Shown piece by piece: positions 33,531 through 44,319 of a DNA stretch of 64,000 bases. The stretch comes from Dromaius novaehollandiae (taxonomy: Eukaryota > Chordata > Aves > Casuariiformes > Dromaiidae). The DNA lies in NCBI RefSeq assembly GCF_036370855.1, contig NW_026991372.1, positions 186,001 to 250,000 on the forward strand, written 5' to 3'. The position numbers and the translations under genes were made by a program. The notes under the pieces are model-generated. The model was not told the DNA's origin and ran no database searches. It saw only the letters and a list, made by a program, of their open reading frames with translations. Each line of letters opens with the position of its first letter. Position 1 is the first letter of the stretch.

Positions 33531-36200
33531 GGCCGGGGAGTCACCACCCAGCGAGCTCGGCGAGGCTCACGCGCTGCGCGACAGCGAAGCCCCGTCGCGG
33601 GGGGAGAGTCCTCCCCGGTGCCGTCTGCGGAGGCACAGACACGGGGAGCTGCAGAACCGAGATGTCCCCGTAAAACGGCGTCACGTGGCCCCCATACAGG
33701 ACCCTAACGAAAACGCAAGGCCATGCACCCAGGAAAGGGGCACCAGGAGCAGCGGGCAGCACTGGGCACCTGCAAAGCGCTCGGGTTCTGTGTCCTGACA
33801 GCAATCGCCGGAGCCGCAGGGTCTGGCGCGCTCAGCGCGAGCGGGATCGCTGAAATCACCCGCATCCGCGGGGCCGCGGCAGGCTGCTGCCGCCAGCGCT
33901 GGCACAGGCGCAGGGAAGGGTCAGGGAAGGACAGCGAGGACGCCGGGGCCATGCGAGTGCAAGCGACGGCGGGACGAGGGGGCCGGTCTGCCCCGCGCCG
34001 CGGCGGGATGCTCTGACCCCAGCCGCAGGTGACCGCGCTGCGGAGCGGCTCCGTCGCAAGTTGCCAAGCCTCCCCGGCACCGTCCTCGGGACGGGACGTC
34101 TGCGCCGGCTGCCAGCCCGGCTGCAGCGCTGCGAGAGCCACCGTCGCGCTGCCCCTGCGGAGCAGGACTCCCGCAGCTCGCCGGCACCGGCCGGGCCCCG
34201 CGCTGGGACAGCCGGCAAGCCGCGCGTTCGCTGCTCCCGGGGCGCGTGACCCAGCCGACGCCGCTGCCCTGCCGGGAGCTTTGCCGCTGGTCCCGCGTGC
34301 TGCTGCCGGGACGAGGACCCGCTCCGCAGCGCTGCGTCCTGCATCGGCCCGCGGGGCCCCGGGCCACCAGCAGCGCGGGGAGCTTCGGGAGCTCCGGTCC
34401 TGCAAGGAGGGGAAACGTGCAGGACCCGCCTGCGCCCGCCGGCCGGCACGAAACGCAGACGCAGCGCAGGGAGAGGGCTTGGGAGGACGCGCTGCCCTGA
34501 GCAAACACCGTCGCGGGAGCGGCGAGAGCAGCCCAGGTCCTCGCGGCGGCTCAGGAAACCTCAGGAATGTCCCGGCCGCTCGAGGCGCCGGGCCGTGCGC
34601 GGGGCCCCAGGCATCGCTCGCTGCCAGCGGGGCCAGCGCGGGGCCGAGCCCGTGCCGCCGGCCAGGGCGTCCCAGTGCCTGGCAGAGCCGAACCCACGGC
34701 CCGCCAGGGAAACCCCGGCGAAGGGCAGGGAGCCGGGGAAGGGACAGCTCTGCGGATGAGCTCGGCCCCTGGCAAGCTGCCGCGTCTGGACCGCGCGCGA
34801 TGCTGCCGCCAGGCGCAGGTCGTCCCTGCGGCGGGGGACGGTGTCCTCGAAAGCAGCGCCCGGGGAGCGCGGGCCACGCGGGCGCCGCGACACGTGCACA
34901 GGGACACGGAGCAAAGCGGGCACCGGCGAACCGGGAGGGCTCCGAGGAGAGCGGCACGAACGCCCGAGGCCCGGGAAACCCACCAGCGCGCGGAGGAGGA
35001 CGCTGCCTGCTTGTGCCCTCGGGGGAGGCTGAGGCAGCGCAGTCACACGCGGCCGCGCTCGGAGCGGGGAACGTCCCCGGGGAGCAGGGCCGCGTCCCGG
35101 CCTCCGGGCTCTGCCTCCCTGCCCCTGCCGCCTCCCGGTCCAGCCCTCCGGCCCCAGCAGCCCCGAGCCCTTTGGGCTGCCCGGCGTCCCCCCGCCCTGC
35201 CGTCCCCCTCCGCGCTGCCAACACCGGCTGCTCCCCGGGGCCCAGCACAGCCCTGGCCCCAGCCGGGCGCTGCCCGGGGCCCCCTGAGCTGCGGAGGGGC
35301 AGCCCCGGCGGAAACCCGCGGCAGCACGGAGAGACCCCGGGAGACGGTGCCGCCGCGGCAGCCCCCGGCTGCCCTGTCGCAGCAGCCCAGCGGCCAGGCA
35401 GCCCCAGGGGGGCGGGGGGGGCTGCTCCGCTGGGGCCCTGGTGCGGAGGGCAGCGGGTGAGCCCCGCTCAACCCCTCTGGAGAGCAGCCCGGGACAGGCA
35501 TGGCCCCGCAGCGAGGAGGGAACGCCTCCCCCCCCCCCGCCCCCCCGCCTCGTCCCTTCATCCACCCTCTCTCCCAAGGGCCACAGCAAATTCCAGCTTC
35601 AGTGGAAATCCTGAGTCTCCACCATCCTTTGCAAACCGCAGCTCGGCAAACGCCTCCCGGAGCCAGGCACTGCCCAGCACGCCCCGGCCCGCGGCGCGGC
35701 TGCCCGGCCCCCCCGGCGCCCTGCAGACCCCCCGGCTGCCGGCAGCCCCCGGGAGAGGCACCGCACGGAGCCCCCTCCCCGCGCGAGCGGGGACACGCGG
35801 CACAGCCAGCGTCACCCAACCCCTGCGGCCGCGGTGCTGCCCGCCGAGCGCACAAAGGAAGCTTTCTGCACCGAGCAGGGTCCCGCGGGGCGAAACCCCA
35901 TCCCGCCGGCACCCCGCGGGCCTGCTCCGGCGAGCGGCGGCTCTGCGCGGCCGAAAGCGCAGCCCACAAACCCAGACGGCTCAAGCCGCGACCGCAGCCG
36001 CGTCCCGTCGCAGCCCGCCGCGGACACGCGGTGCCACGCTCCGCCGGGCGTCGTGCTGCGGTGCTGCGAAGCACCTCCGACACACGGCCCCTTCCCCAGC
36101 ACCGCGCGGGGCTGCACGCGGAGCCCCTCGCACGGCGCTCTGCCCCCAGCGCAGCGCTCCCGAAGCCCCGCGCCGCGAGGAGCAGGGCCGCACAGCCCAC
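33530..36200. other. GC-rich sequence in LOXL3 intron 1, no gene recognised
   Basis: Very CpG-rich DNA with long open frames on all strands. These have no family similarity, low-complexity Ala/Arg/Pro/Gly composition and no splice logic, so I treat them as compositional artefacts. Confidence 0.5.
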
Positions 36201-36219
36201 GGCCACGCGCAGCCCCGGG

Positions 36220-36495
36220 CACGCACACCCCGCACGCACACCCCGCACGCACACCCTGCACAGCTCGTGTGCACACCCCGCACGCACACCCCGCACGCAC
36301 ACCCCGCACGCACACCCTGCACAGCTCGTGTGCACACCCCGCACGCACACCCCGCACGCACACCCCGCACACGCCACGCACACCCCGCACGCACACCCCG
36401 GGGCACGCACACCCCGGGGCACGCACACCCCGCACGCACACTCCACGCACACCCCGGGGCACACACACCCCGCACGCACACCCCGCACGCCGCCC
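36220..36495. repeat. Tandem repeat of CGCACGCACACCC type
   Basis: Ten- to thirteen-bp units ('cacgcacaccccg') with interspersed 'ctgcacagctcgtgtgcaca' and 'ggggcacgcacacc' variants. It lies just downstream (for LOXL3) of the CpG island. Confidence 0.92.
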
Positions 36496-37720
36496 CGCGC
36501 TCAGCGAGGCCACAGAGCTGCCCGGTGCCGCCCGCCGCCCCCGCAGACTCTCCCGACCGCGGCCCGGGAGGCAGCGCCAGCCGCGCGGCCCCGGCCCCGA
36601 CGCCGCGGGGAAGGGCTCGGTGCACGGCCCGGCCCGACAGCCCGGCCCGGCGCACGCGGCCCCCGCGGCCGCCCCGCGCGCTGCCCCGGGCGGCGCCGGT
36701 ACCTCTCGTCCACCCGCGCGGCTGCGGCGGCTGCGGCGGCGCCGAGCGAGCGCGTCCAGGCGAGTGCGGGCGGGGTCGGGCCGCCCCTCCCCGCCCCGGC
36801 CCGCCCCGGGGCCGCCCCCCGCCGCCGCCCGCCCCCGGCCCCGGCCCCGAACAGCCCCGCTCCCCGCGGGCTGCGCTGCCGCGGGCGGACCCGGAGCCGC
36901 CCGGGGGCCGCGGGGCTGCCCAGACCCCCCCGGCGCTGCTGGGGCCCCCCCGGCCGGAGCCCCGCCGGCCCCCGGGGGCACCGAGGGGCCCGGGGAGAAA
37001 CCCTCGGAGCCCCGTTCGCTCCCTGCGCCGCTCCCTCCCGGCGCTTTGCAGGCTGCGGCGGGGAGGCCGGGTCCCCCCGGCCCCCCCGGCCCCCCCGCAC
37101 CGCGGCGGCGGGGCAGAGCCGAGCCCCTTTGGCGGCGGCCGCCCCGGGAGCCGAGGGCCCGGCGGTCGCGGCCCGGCAGGCCCCGCCCGTTCCTCGAGCG
37201 CGGCGGGCGAGGCGGAGGCGGAGGCGTGCGGGGAGCCGCGGCGGCGGGCGGGCGCGGGGCTGCCGGGAGGAAGCGGCGCCATCCCGGCCCTTCCCCGGGA
37301 GACGGACCGCGGCCAGAGCCCAGAGAGGCCTCTAGGGCCGAGGGCAGCGCGTCTCCGGGCCGCGGCGGCGGAGCCCGGGGCCACCTCGCCGCACCGCGTG
37401 CCAGCCCGGGGCGAGCCAGCCGGGCACCACGGGGGGAGCGGGACGGGCAGCCCCCGCCACGCGCCCACGGCCTCGCGGGCGGTCACGAGCGCGAGGGGAC
37501 CGCGGGGAGCGGGGGCGCCGGGGGCAGGACGGCCACGAGCCACCGGGGTTGGCTGCTGCGCTCGGACGGCAGCCGCGCTGGAGCGGGCGCTTCGCCCCGT
37601 GCCGCCGCCCCCGAGCCCGGCTCCCGCGGTGCCGCCGCTCACGCAGGGACCGCAGCGCCCGCGTCCCCTCCTCGCGCGCGGCCCTGGCCGCCACAGCCGT
37701 CCGGGGCAGGTCCCGCCGTG
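36496..37720 (-). promoter_or_regulatory. LOXL3: CpG island and probable LOXL3 non-coding exon 1
   Basis: Dense CpG without methylation decay. On the minus strand a donor, GACGAGAG/GTACCGG, at 36703/36702 could end a 5' untranslated exon running from about 36780. The first coding exon of LOXL3 has a clear acceptor ten bases before its ATG (32749-32750), so an upstream exon must exist, and mammalian LOXL3 also begins with a non-coding exon. Exact start unknown; assignment to LOXL3 rather than to the OGA-like locus is inference from orientation. Confidence 0.45.
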
Positions 37721-38169
37721 CGCGATGCCCTTCAGCCCTTACAGCCCCCCCCCCCCGCCCCATTCCCCATCGCCAGCAGCAGCCGTTTGAACCAGCCACA
37801 GGCCAAACTGTCTTTTATGCGGCCGCGCTCTGCTCTTTGCTCGCGTCCCCGGTTCTCACTGCGTGCCACTGTATTTCCTGCGCCCGCGGGCGATGCAGCC
37901 GGTGCTGGGGGGGCTGGGCCCCCCCCGCGGCGCCGCGGGGGCTCAGAGGAGCCGCCCGAGGAGGCGGGGGCCGGGGGGGCCGCCCCAGGCCTGGGGCAGG
38001 GCCTCGAAGCCCAGCTCGTCCCAGAGCCTCGGCCGCTGCCAGTGGGCAGCACCGACCCGGCAAAACACCCCCGGGAGCCTGCGGGGAGACGGGAGCGGTC
38101 AGGGCCCGGCACCGAGACCCCGCGCCGGGGAGCAGGGCTGGGGCCGACCCTCGGGGACACGCGCGGCCG

Positions 38170-38960
38170 GGGGGTCGCAGTGGGGTCCCCTGCTCCGTGC
38201 CAGGGCAGAGCCCAGGGGGTCCCCGCTCCGCGCCAGGCACCGGGGGTCCCAGCTCCGCACCAGGCACCGGGGGTCCCCGCTCCGCACCAGGCCCCGGGGG
38301 TCCCAGCTCCGCACCAGGCCCCGGGGGTCCCCTGCTCTGCACCAGGCACCGGGGGTCCCCACTCTGCACCAGGCACCGGGGGTCCCAGCTCCGCACCAGG
38401 CACCGGGGGTCCCCTGCTCTGCACCAGGCACCGGGGGTCCCCGCTCCGCACCAGGCACCGGGGGTCCCCTGCTCTGCACCAGGCACCGGGGGTCCCCGCT
38501 CCGCGCCAGCCACCGGGGGTCCCCTGCTCTGCACCAGCCACCGGGGGTCCCCACTCTGCACCAGGCCCCGAGGGTCCCAGCTCTGCACCAGGCACCGGGG
38601 GTCCCACTCTGCACCAGGCACCGGGGTCCCCACTCTGCACCAGGCACCGGGGGTCCCAGCTCTGCACCAGGCCCCGAGGGTCCCAGCTCTGCACCAGGCA
38701 CCGGGGGTCCCACTCTGCACCAGGCACCGGGGTCCCCACTCTGCACCAGGCACCGGGGGTCCCAGCTCTGCACCAGGCCCCGAGGGTCCCAGCTCTGCAC
38801 CAGGCACCGGGGGTCCCACTCTGCACCAGGCACCGGGGTTCCCACTCTGCACCAGGCACCGGGGGTCCCAGCTCTGCACCAGGCACCGGGGGTCCCCGCT
38901 CCGCACCAGGCACCGGGGTCCCAGCTCCGCACCAGGCCCCGGGGGTCCCCGCTCCGCACC
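38170..38960. repeat. Minisatellite in the last OGA-like intron
   Basis: About 28-bp units: 'gcaccaggcaccgggggtcc' plus 'cagctcc', 'ccgctcc', 'ctgctct' or 'cactct'. Around 28 copies lie between the last two exons. Confidence 0.94.
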
Positions 38961-39203
38961 AGGCACCGGGCGCAGGGGCCGGCTGGCTCCGGGGCGGCCG
39001 GGGGGGCAGCGGGGAGGGGCCGCGCGGGCAGACGGCCAGGCTGCGGGCGGCCCCCGCGTGCAGCCCCGGCGGGGCCGTGCCCAGCTGCACCAGCGAGGGG
39101 AAGCGGCGCAGCACGGGCAGCGGCCCCGCCGGCGCCTCGGCCCGGGGGAAGCGCAGGGCTCCCGCACGGCGCCCCTCCGCCCCCCGCCCCCCGCCCCGCT
39201 CAC

Positions 39204-39420
39204 CTGCGCCGCCGCGGGGCCGCCGGGGCCCGGCTGCCGCGGGAAGCGCTGCCGCAGAGCGCTGTCCTCCGGCACGGACGCGCGGGGCCCCGGCCCAGGA
39301 AGCTGCCCAGCAGCCTGCCGCCGCGGCGGGTGCCCCTGAGCGGGGCGCGGAGCCCGGAGCCCGGAGCCCGGCCCGGGGGACCCCCAGCCCGCGGCCTCCT
39401 CCCGCCGCAGCACCCGGCAC
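39204..39420 (-). other. Possible additional OGA-like exon region
   Basis: A consensus donor (GCGCAG/GTGAGC at 39204/39203) suggests an exon just upstream in the gene. One frame reads VPEDSALRQRFPRQ and ends at the donor, but I could not match it convincingly to the OGA segment expected here ([20 protein letters not shown]). Kept as unresolved. Confidence 0.3.
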
Positions 39421-40130
39421 CGCTGGGCCGCCCCCGAGACCCCCAGCCCCCCCGAGACCCCCAGCCCCCCCGAGACCCCCAGCCCCCTGAGACCTCCAGC
39501 CCCCCGAGACCCCCAGTCCCCCGAGACCCCCAGCCCCCCCGAGACCCCCAGCCCCCCGAGACGCCCAGCCCCTCTGAGACCCCCAGCCCCACTGAGACCC
39601 CCAGCCCCACCGAGACCCCCAGTCCCCCGAGACCCCCAGCCCCCCCGACACCCCCAGCCCCCCGAGACGCCCAGCCCCACCGAGACCCCCAGCCTCACCG
39701 AGACCCCCAGTCCCCCGAGACCCCCAGCCCCCCCGAGACCCCCAGCCCCCCGAGACACCCAGCCCCCCCGAGACCCCCAGCCCCTCTGAGACCCCCAGCC
39801 CCACTGAGACCCCCAGCCCCTCTGAGACCCCCAGCCCCACTGAGACCCCCAGTCCCTCTGAGACCCCCAGTCCCTCTGAGACCCCCAACCCCCCGAGACC
39901 CCCAACCCCACTGAGACCCCCAGCCCCACTGAGACCCCCAGCCTCACCGAGACCCCCAGCCCCCCGAGACCCCCAGTCCCCCAAGACCCCCAATCCCACC
40001 GAGACCCCCAGCCCCCCGAGACCCCCAGCCCCCCGAGACGCCCAGCCCCACTGAGACCCCCAGCCCCACCGAGACCCCCAGTCCCCCCGAGATGCCCAGC
40101 CCCCCCAAGACCCCCAGCCCCCGCGGACAG
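39420..40130. repeat. Minisatellite of GAGACCCCCAGCCCC units
   Basis: Sixteen- to eighteen-bp units, about 40 copies, differing at 'cccccc/cactga/ctctga'. It lies within the OGA-like locus where the exon for the LVGGLLSLSLDYCF segment should fall; that exon is not visible. Confidence 0.95.
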
Positions 40131-40624
40131 CCTGGCAGCAGGTCCGTCCCCACCACCGCTCCCGTGGCCACCGACGGGGCACGCACCCGGCTGGGATGCG
40201 CGGGGGCATCAGGAGGGGCCGGCTGGCCACCGCCCCCCACCGCGCTCAGTGGGGAGCCCCACGGCCGCCACGTCTCACCTGTCCCCGAGCAGGTCGGGGT
40301 GGGCCGAGAGCACCTCCGCCGCACGGGGGTCACAGTCCAGACTCTCCCGGCACAGTCGGTAAAGCTCAGCCTGGAAGGGGCAGACCCAGCTCAGACCCAG
40401 CTCTGCTGGCCCTGCCCCAAGCCCTGCCCCACCGCTGCCCCCCGGCTCCCGACTCCACGGCCACGGCCCCCCCCCCCCCCCCGAGCACATGGCACCCGCA
40501 GCATCCCCCCCGCCTCCTCCGCGAGCAGGGACCCGACCAGGGCCGCAGGCTCCAGCACTGCCCAGCCCGGGGGAAGCTTGTGCTTCGGCTTTCTGGGGGT
40601 GCCGACGTCTGGGTCACGCAGCCG

Positions 40625-41065
40625 TTGTGCAACGCACGCCACGTGCAACACACACCACGTGCAACACACGCCACGTGCAACAGACGCCACGTGCAACACA
40701 CGCCACGTGCAACACGCGCCACGTGCAACACGCCATGTGCAACGCACGCCATGTGCAACACGCGCCACGTGCAACGCACGCCACATGCAACACGCCACGT
40801 GCAACGCACGCCATGTGCAATGCACACCACGTGCAACACGCGCCATGTGCAACGCACACCACGTGCAATGCACACCACGTGCAACACGCGCCATGTGCAA
40901 CACACGCCACGTGCAATGCACACCACGTGCAACACGCGCCATGTGCAACGCACGCCATGTGCAACACACGCCACGTGCAACGCACGCCACATGCAACACG
41001 CCACGTGCAACGCACGCCATGTGCAATGCACACCACGTGCAACACGCGCCATGTGCAACGCACGC
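40625..41065. repeat. 16-bp tandem array of CACGTG E-boxes
   Basis: About 27 units of ACGCCACGTGCAACAC type. About 16 contain a perfect CACGTG palindrome; most others have CATGTG or CACATG, as expected from deamination of the central CpG. It lies within an intron of the OGA-like locus. Confidence 0.95.
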
Positions 41066-41089
41066 CGTGCTGTCGTGCTGGGGCTCACT

Positions 41090-41898
41090 GCCGCGGCGCA
41101 GCAACGCTCTGAGCCAGGAATTCCCATTCCGGCCAGGCTTCCCAGGAAGCCGCGCTGGGCTCCGGGCCGGAGCATGCTCAGAGCAGCCCGGGCCGCAGGG
41201 ACCCGGGTCCCGCAGCGCGGCGTCTGCCCAGAGCAGGCGCAGAGCAGCCCCGCGAGGCGCCCGCCGCGGCTGGACGCGGTGACAGCAGCGAGGACGGCCG
41301 GGTGCGAGCGGCGCTGGGAGCAGCGGCTGCCCGGAGCACCGAGCGCGGGCAGGGCGGCCGCCGCTCAGCTCTGCGCTCACAGCCGGCCCAGCTGCCGAGC
41401 TGAAGTTTTTCTCAGCGTTTCGCTGGAGATCGACTTTCAGCTCGTTAAGGTTTGGCTGGAAAAGCTGCAATCTGACAACGAGCAGCTGAGAACAAGCTCT
41501 CCCAAAGGGAACCGCTGGCAGCGGCAGGCTGATGTTACGAGCCCTGCTCTCGCCTGCCTGCAGCCCTGCCGGGCCGTGCGCGGGCGCTGCAGCTCTGCAC
41601 CGCGGGTGCTGCGTGGCAGCCGGTGCTGTGCTGTGACCCGCCGCGCCAGCGCTGCCCCTAGACCCGCCCCGGGCGCGGGCCCCCCCGGTCCCCGGGCTGC
41701 AGCGGGCGCAGCGGGTACAGCCGGCCGGCCGGGAAGGGAAGCGGTCGCGGTGGTTCCCCACGGGCAGCAGCGCCCGCAAGCGAGGAGGGCGCGGAGGAAC
41801 GGGCCCCGGGGTCCCCGTGCTGCAGCCCCCCGGGGGGGTGGCGACGGCACCGCGGCAGCGCTGGGAGCCCCCCGCCCACGGGACGCGGCCGCTCTCAC
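41090..41898. other. OGA-like intron sequence without a recognised exon
   Basis: Unique GC-rich DNA. The OGA segment [20 protein letters not shown] to RPYFPKDE should be encoded between 40371 and 41898 but was not found. Confidence 0.4.
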
Positions 41899-42424
41899 CT
41901 GCAGCTCCCCGCAGAGGCCCCCGCGATGGGCCCAGGGCTCGGCGTCCCCCCCCGGGGACGGAGGGGCGGCGATGCTCCGGCACCCTGCGGGCAGCGGGAG
42001 ACGGGCGCGGGCGAGGTGGGCGGCGGGCCGGGACCACCAGCCGCCCCGGGAGGCAGCGCCGGGTCCCGGCCGGGCGCAGCCGGGGGTCCCGCAGTCAGGA
42101 GCTCGCGGGCCGCGGCGGTGCTCACAGCCGAAGCAGCTCCCGCGGGCGCTGGCGGGGCGAGGGTCGCGGCACAGCCGGTCGCCTGCAAGCAGGGGAGGCC
42201 GTGAGCCCGGGCGCCGCGGGGCCGGGGGGGCCGTGTGCCCAGCCACCGGACGAAGGCGGCGGCGGCGGCAGCACGTTGCGGAGGTCCCAGAGGTAGGGGT
42301 GGAGGTCGCAGAGCAGCGAGCGCCCGGTGCGGCCCACGAAGCGGCTGTGCAGGCGGCACGTCTCGGCGCAGGGCTGCTGGAAGGTTTGGGCACGGCCGCG
42401 CCTCTGCTCGCCCTGCCGCGGGCA

Positions 42425-42915
42425 CCGGCCACGGTGAGCAGGGACCGGCCCACAGGCGCATCCGCACTGCGCTGCCCCGTCCACACCGCCCTGTCCACAC
42501 GTCCCCACCCACGTCACCCCATCTGCACTGCCCCGTCCACACCGCCCTGTGCATGCCACCCCACTCACACTGCCCCATCCATGCCACCTCCTCTGCACCA
42601 CCACATCTGCACTGCCCCGTCCACACCGCCCTGTCCATGCCACCCCACTCACACTGCCCCATCCATGCCACCTCCTCTGCACCACCACATCTGCACCACC
42701 CCATCCACGCCGCCCTGTCCACGCTGCCCCATTCACACTGCCCCATCCATGCCACCTCCTCTGCACTGCCCCGTCCACACCGCCCTGTGCATGCCACCCC
42801 ACTCACACTGCCCCATCCATGCCACCTCCTCTGCACCACCCCATCCACGCCGCCCTGTCCACGCTGCCCCATTCACACTGCCCCATCCACCCCCCCCCGT
42901 CCATGCCATCCCTGG
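42425..42915. repeat. Minisatellite of CCATCCATGCCACC units
   Basis: Modules 'cactgccccatccatgccac', 'ctcctctgcaccac' and 'gtccacaccgccctgt' form higher-order units of about 57-110 bp. It begins 12 bp from the exon ending at 42412. Confidence 0.93.
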
Positions 42916-43124
42916 TGCCACGGTGCCTCACCAGGCGCCTCGGGCGCTGCGGCTGGGCTGCCCGTGCCGGGGTGGGTGGCCTGGAGCCACTGGAAGTGCC
43001 GGAGGAGACGCGGCGCCTGGGGGCCGCGCTGTAGGGGAGGGGAAGAGCTCCCCCAGCATCCGGGCCTCGGCCAGCGGCAGCGGGGCCGCGGGGCTGGGCT
43101 GGGTCACAGCCCCGCCGTGGACTG

Positions 43125-43345
43125 GCGCCGTGGGGCCAGGGCTGGTCCCAGCCCCATCGCTGAGTGGTGCCGTGGGGCCAGAGATGATCCTGACCCCACT
43201 CAGAAGCAGTGCCGTGGGGCCTGGGCTGGTCCCAGCCCCATTGCTAAGCGGTGCCGTGGGGCTGGGGCTGGTCCCAGCCCCATCGCGGAGCGGTGCCGTG
43301 GGGCCTGGGCTGGTCCCAGCCCCATCGCGGAGCGGTGCCGTGCAG
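43125..43345. repeat. 48-bp minisatellite in an OGA-like intron
   Basis: About five copies of a unit with 'gtgccgtggggcc', 'gggctggtcccagccccat' and 'cgcggagcg'. Inverted within the unit are GGGGCTGG and CCAGCCCC, so each copy can form a small hairpin. Confidence 0.92.
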
Positions 43346-43984
43346 CTGCAGACGGTCTCCGGGGCTCCTGGGGCCTTGCCGTCCTCCGCTGCGTGGGGCA
43401 GAGCAGGGGAGGGCTCATGGCTGGTGCGCGCGTCCCGGTGCAAAAACCAGGCTTGTGCCTTGCCTGACGCCTCTTCCAGAGCCACGTCGGGGCCGGCTCC
43501 CTCCTGTCCCGCCGAGCCCGTGGCTGCGGGGCAGCAGTGCGGGAGGGCAGGGAGCCGACTTCGCTGCCCCTGCTTGCAGCAACCCCCATCGCGTCACCTG
43601 CCTCCAGGCCGCCAAGCGCCATCCCGCCGCGCCCAGCCGAGCGCACGCCGCTGCGCCGGTGCTTCTGCCGGGAGCCTCCCGGCTCAGGGCCCCCGGCGCC
43701 CGTGCCGCAGCCCCAGGAGCCCCTCCACGCCGGCAGAGCAGGGCCCGTCCCGCCCCCGCGGAGCCCCTCCGGCACCCCGGGGGACAGAGGCCGCACGGCG
43801 CGAGCCCACCGCCCACCCGGCTCCAGGCGCTGCCGGTTCATCTCGGCCGCCCAGGCCCGCGCCAAGGCCTCCTGGGCGTCGCAGCTGCCCTGCTCCGGGC
43901 CCGGGAGCTCCCTTGGGGCTGCAGGCGATGCGGCCTGTGCAGCTGCTGCAGCCCGGTCCTGTCCGAGCCCTGAGACCCCCAGGG

Positions 43985-44290
43985 CTACTGCAGCGTGCGG
44001 GGGGAGCGGGGGGACCCGGGGGGAGCGGGGGGACCCGGAGGGAGCAGGGGGACCCAGGGGAAGCGGGGGGACCTGGGGGGAGCGGGGGGACCCAGGGGAA
44101 GCGGGGGGACCCGGGGGGAGCGGGGGGACCCAGGGGAAGCGGGGGGACCTGGGGGGAGCGGGGGGACCCAGGGGAAGCAGGGGGACCTGGGGGAATCAGG
44201 GGGACCCGGGGGGAGCGGGGGGACCCGGGGGGAGCGGGGGGACCCAGGGGAATCAGGGGGACCTGGGGGAGCAGGGGGACCTGGGGACCC
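43985..44290. repeat. Purine-strand repeat GGGGGGAGCGGGGGGACCC
   Basis: About 17 copies of an 18-bp, almost entirely G/A-containing unit separate the third and fourth visible OGA-like exons. It occupies the place where the human gene has the exons for the rest of the catalytic domain. Confidence 0.94.
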
Positions 44291-44319
44291 GGTGGGGACC
44301 GCGCGGCCGCGGGAGGCAC

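Noticed and set aside
34029-37790. A 1253-codon plus-strand open frame, and similar long frames at 33704-35248 and 35834-39490
   Set aside because: Stop codons are rare by chance in DNA this GC-rich. The translations are low-complexity Pro/Ala/Arg/Gly, run through tandem repeats and have no domain or splice logic.
43200-43510. Minus-strand peptide ALEEASGKAQAWFLHRDART as another OGA-like exon
   Set aside because: Some charge resemblance to the OGA linker, but no convincing residue match and unclear splice ends; not included in the exon list.
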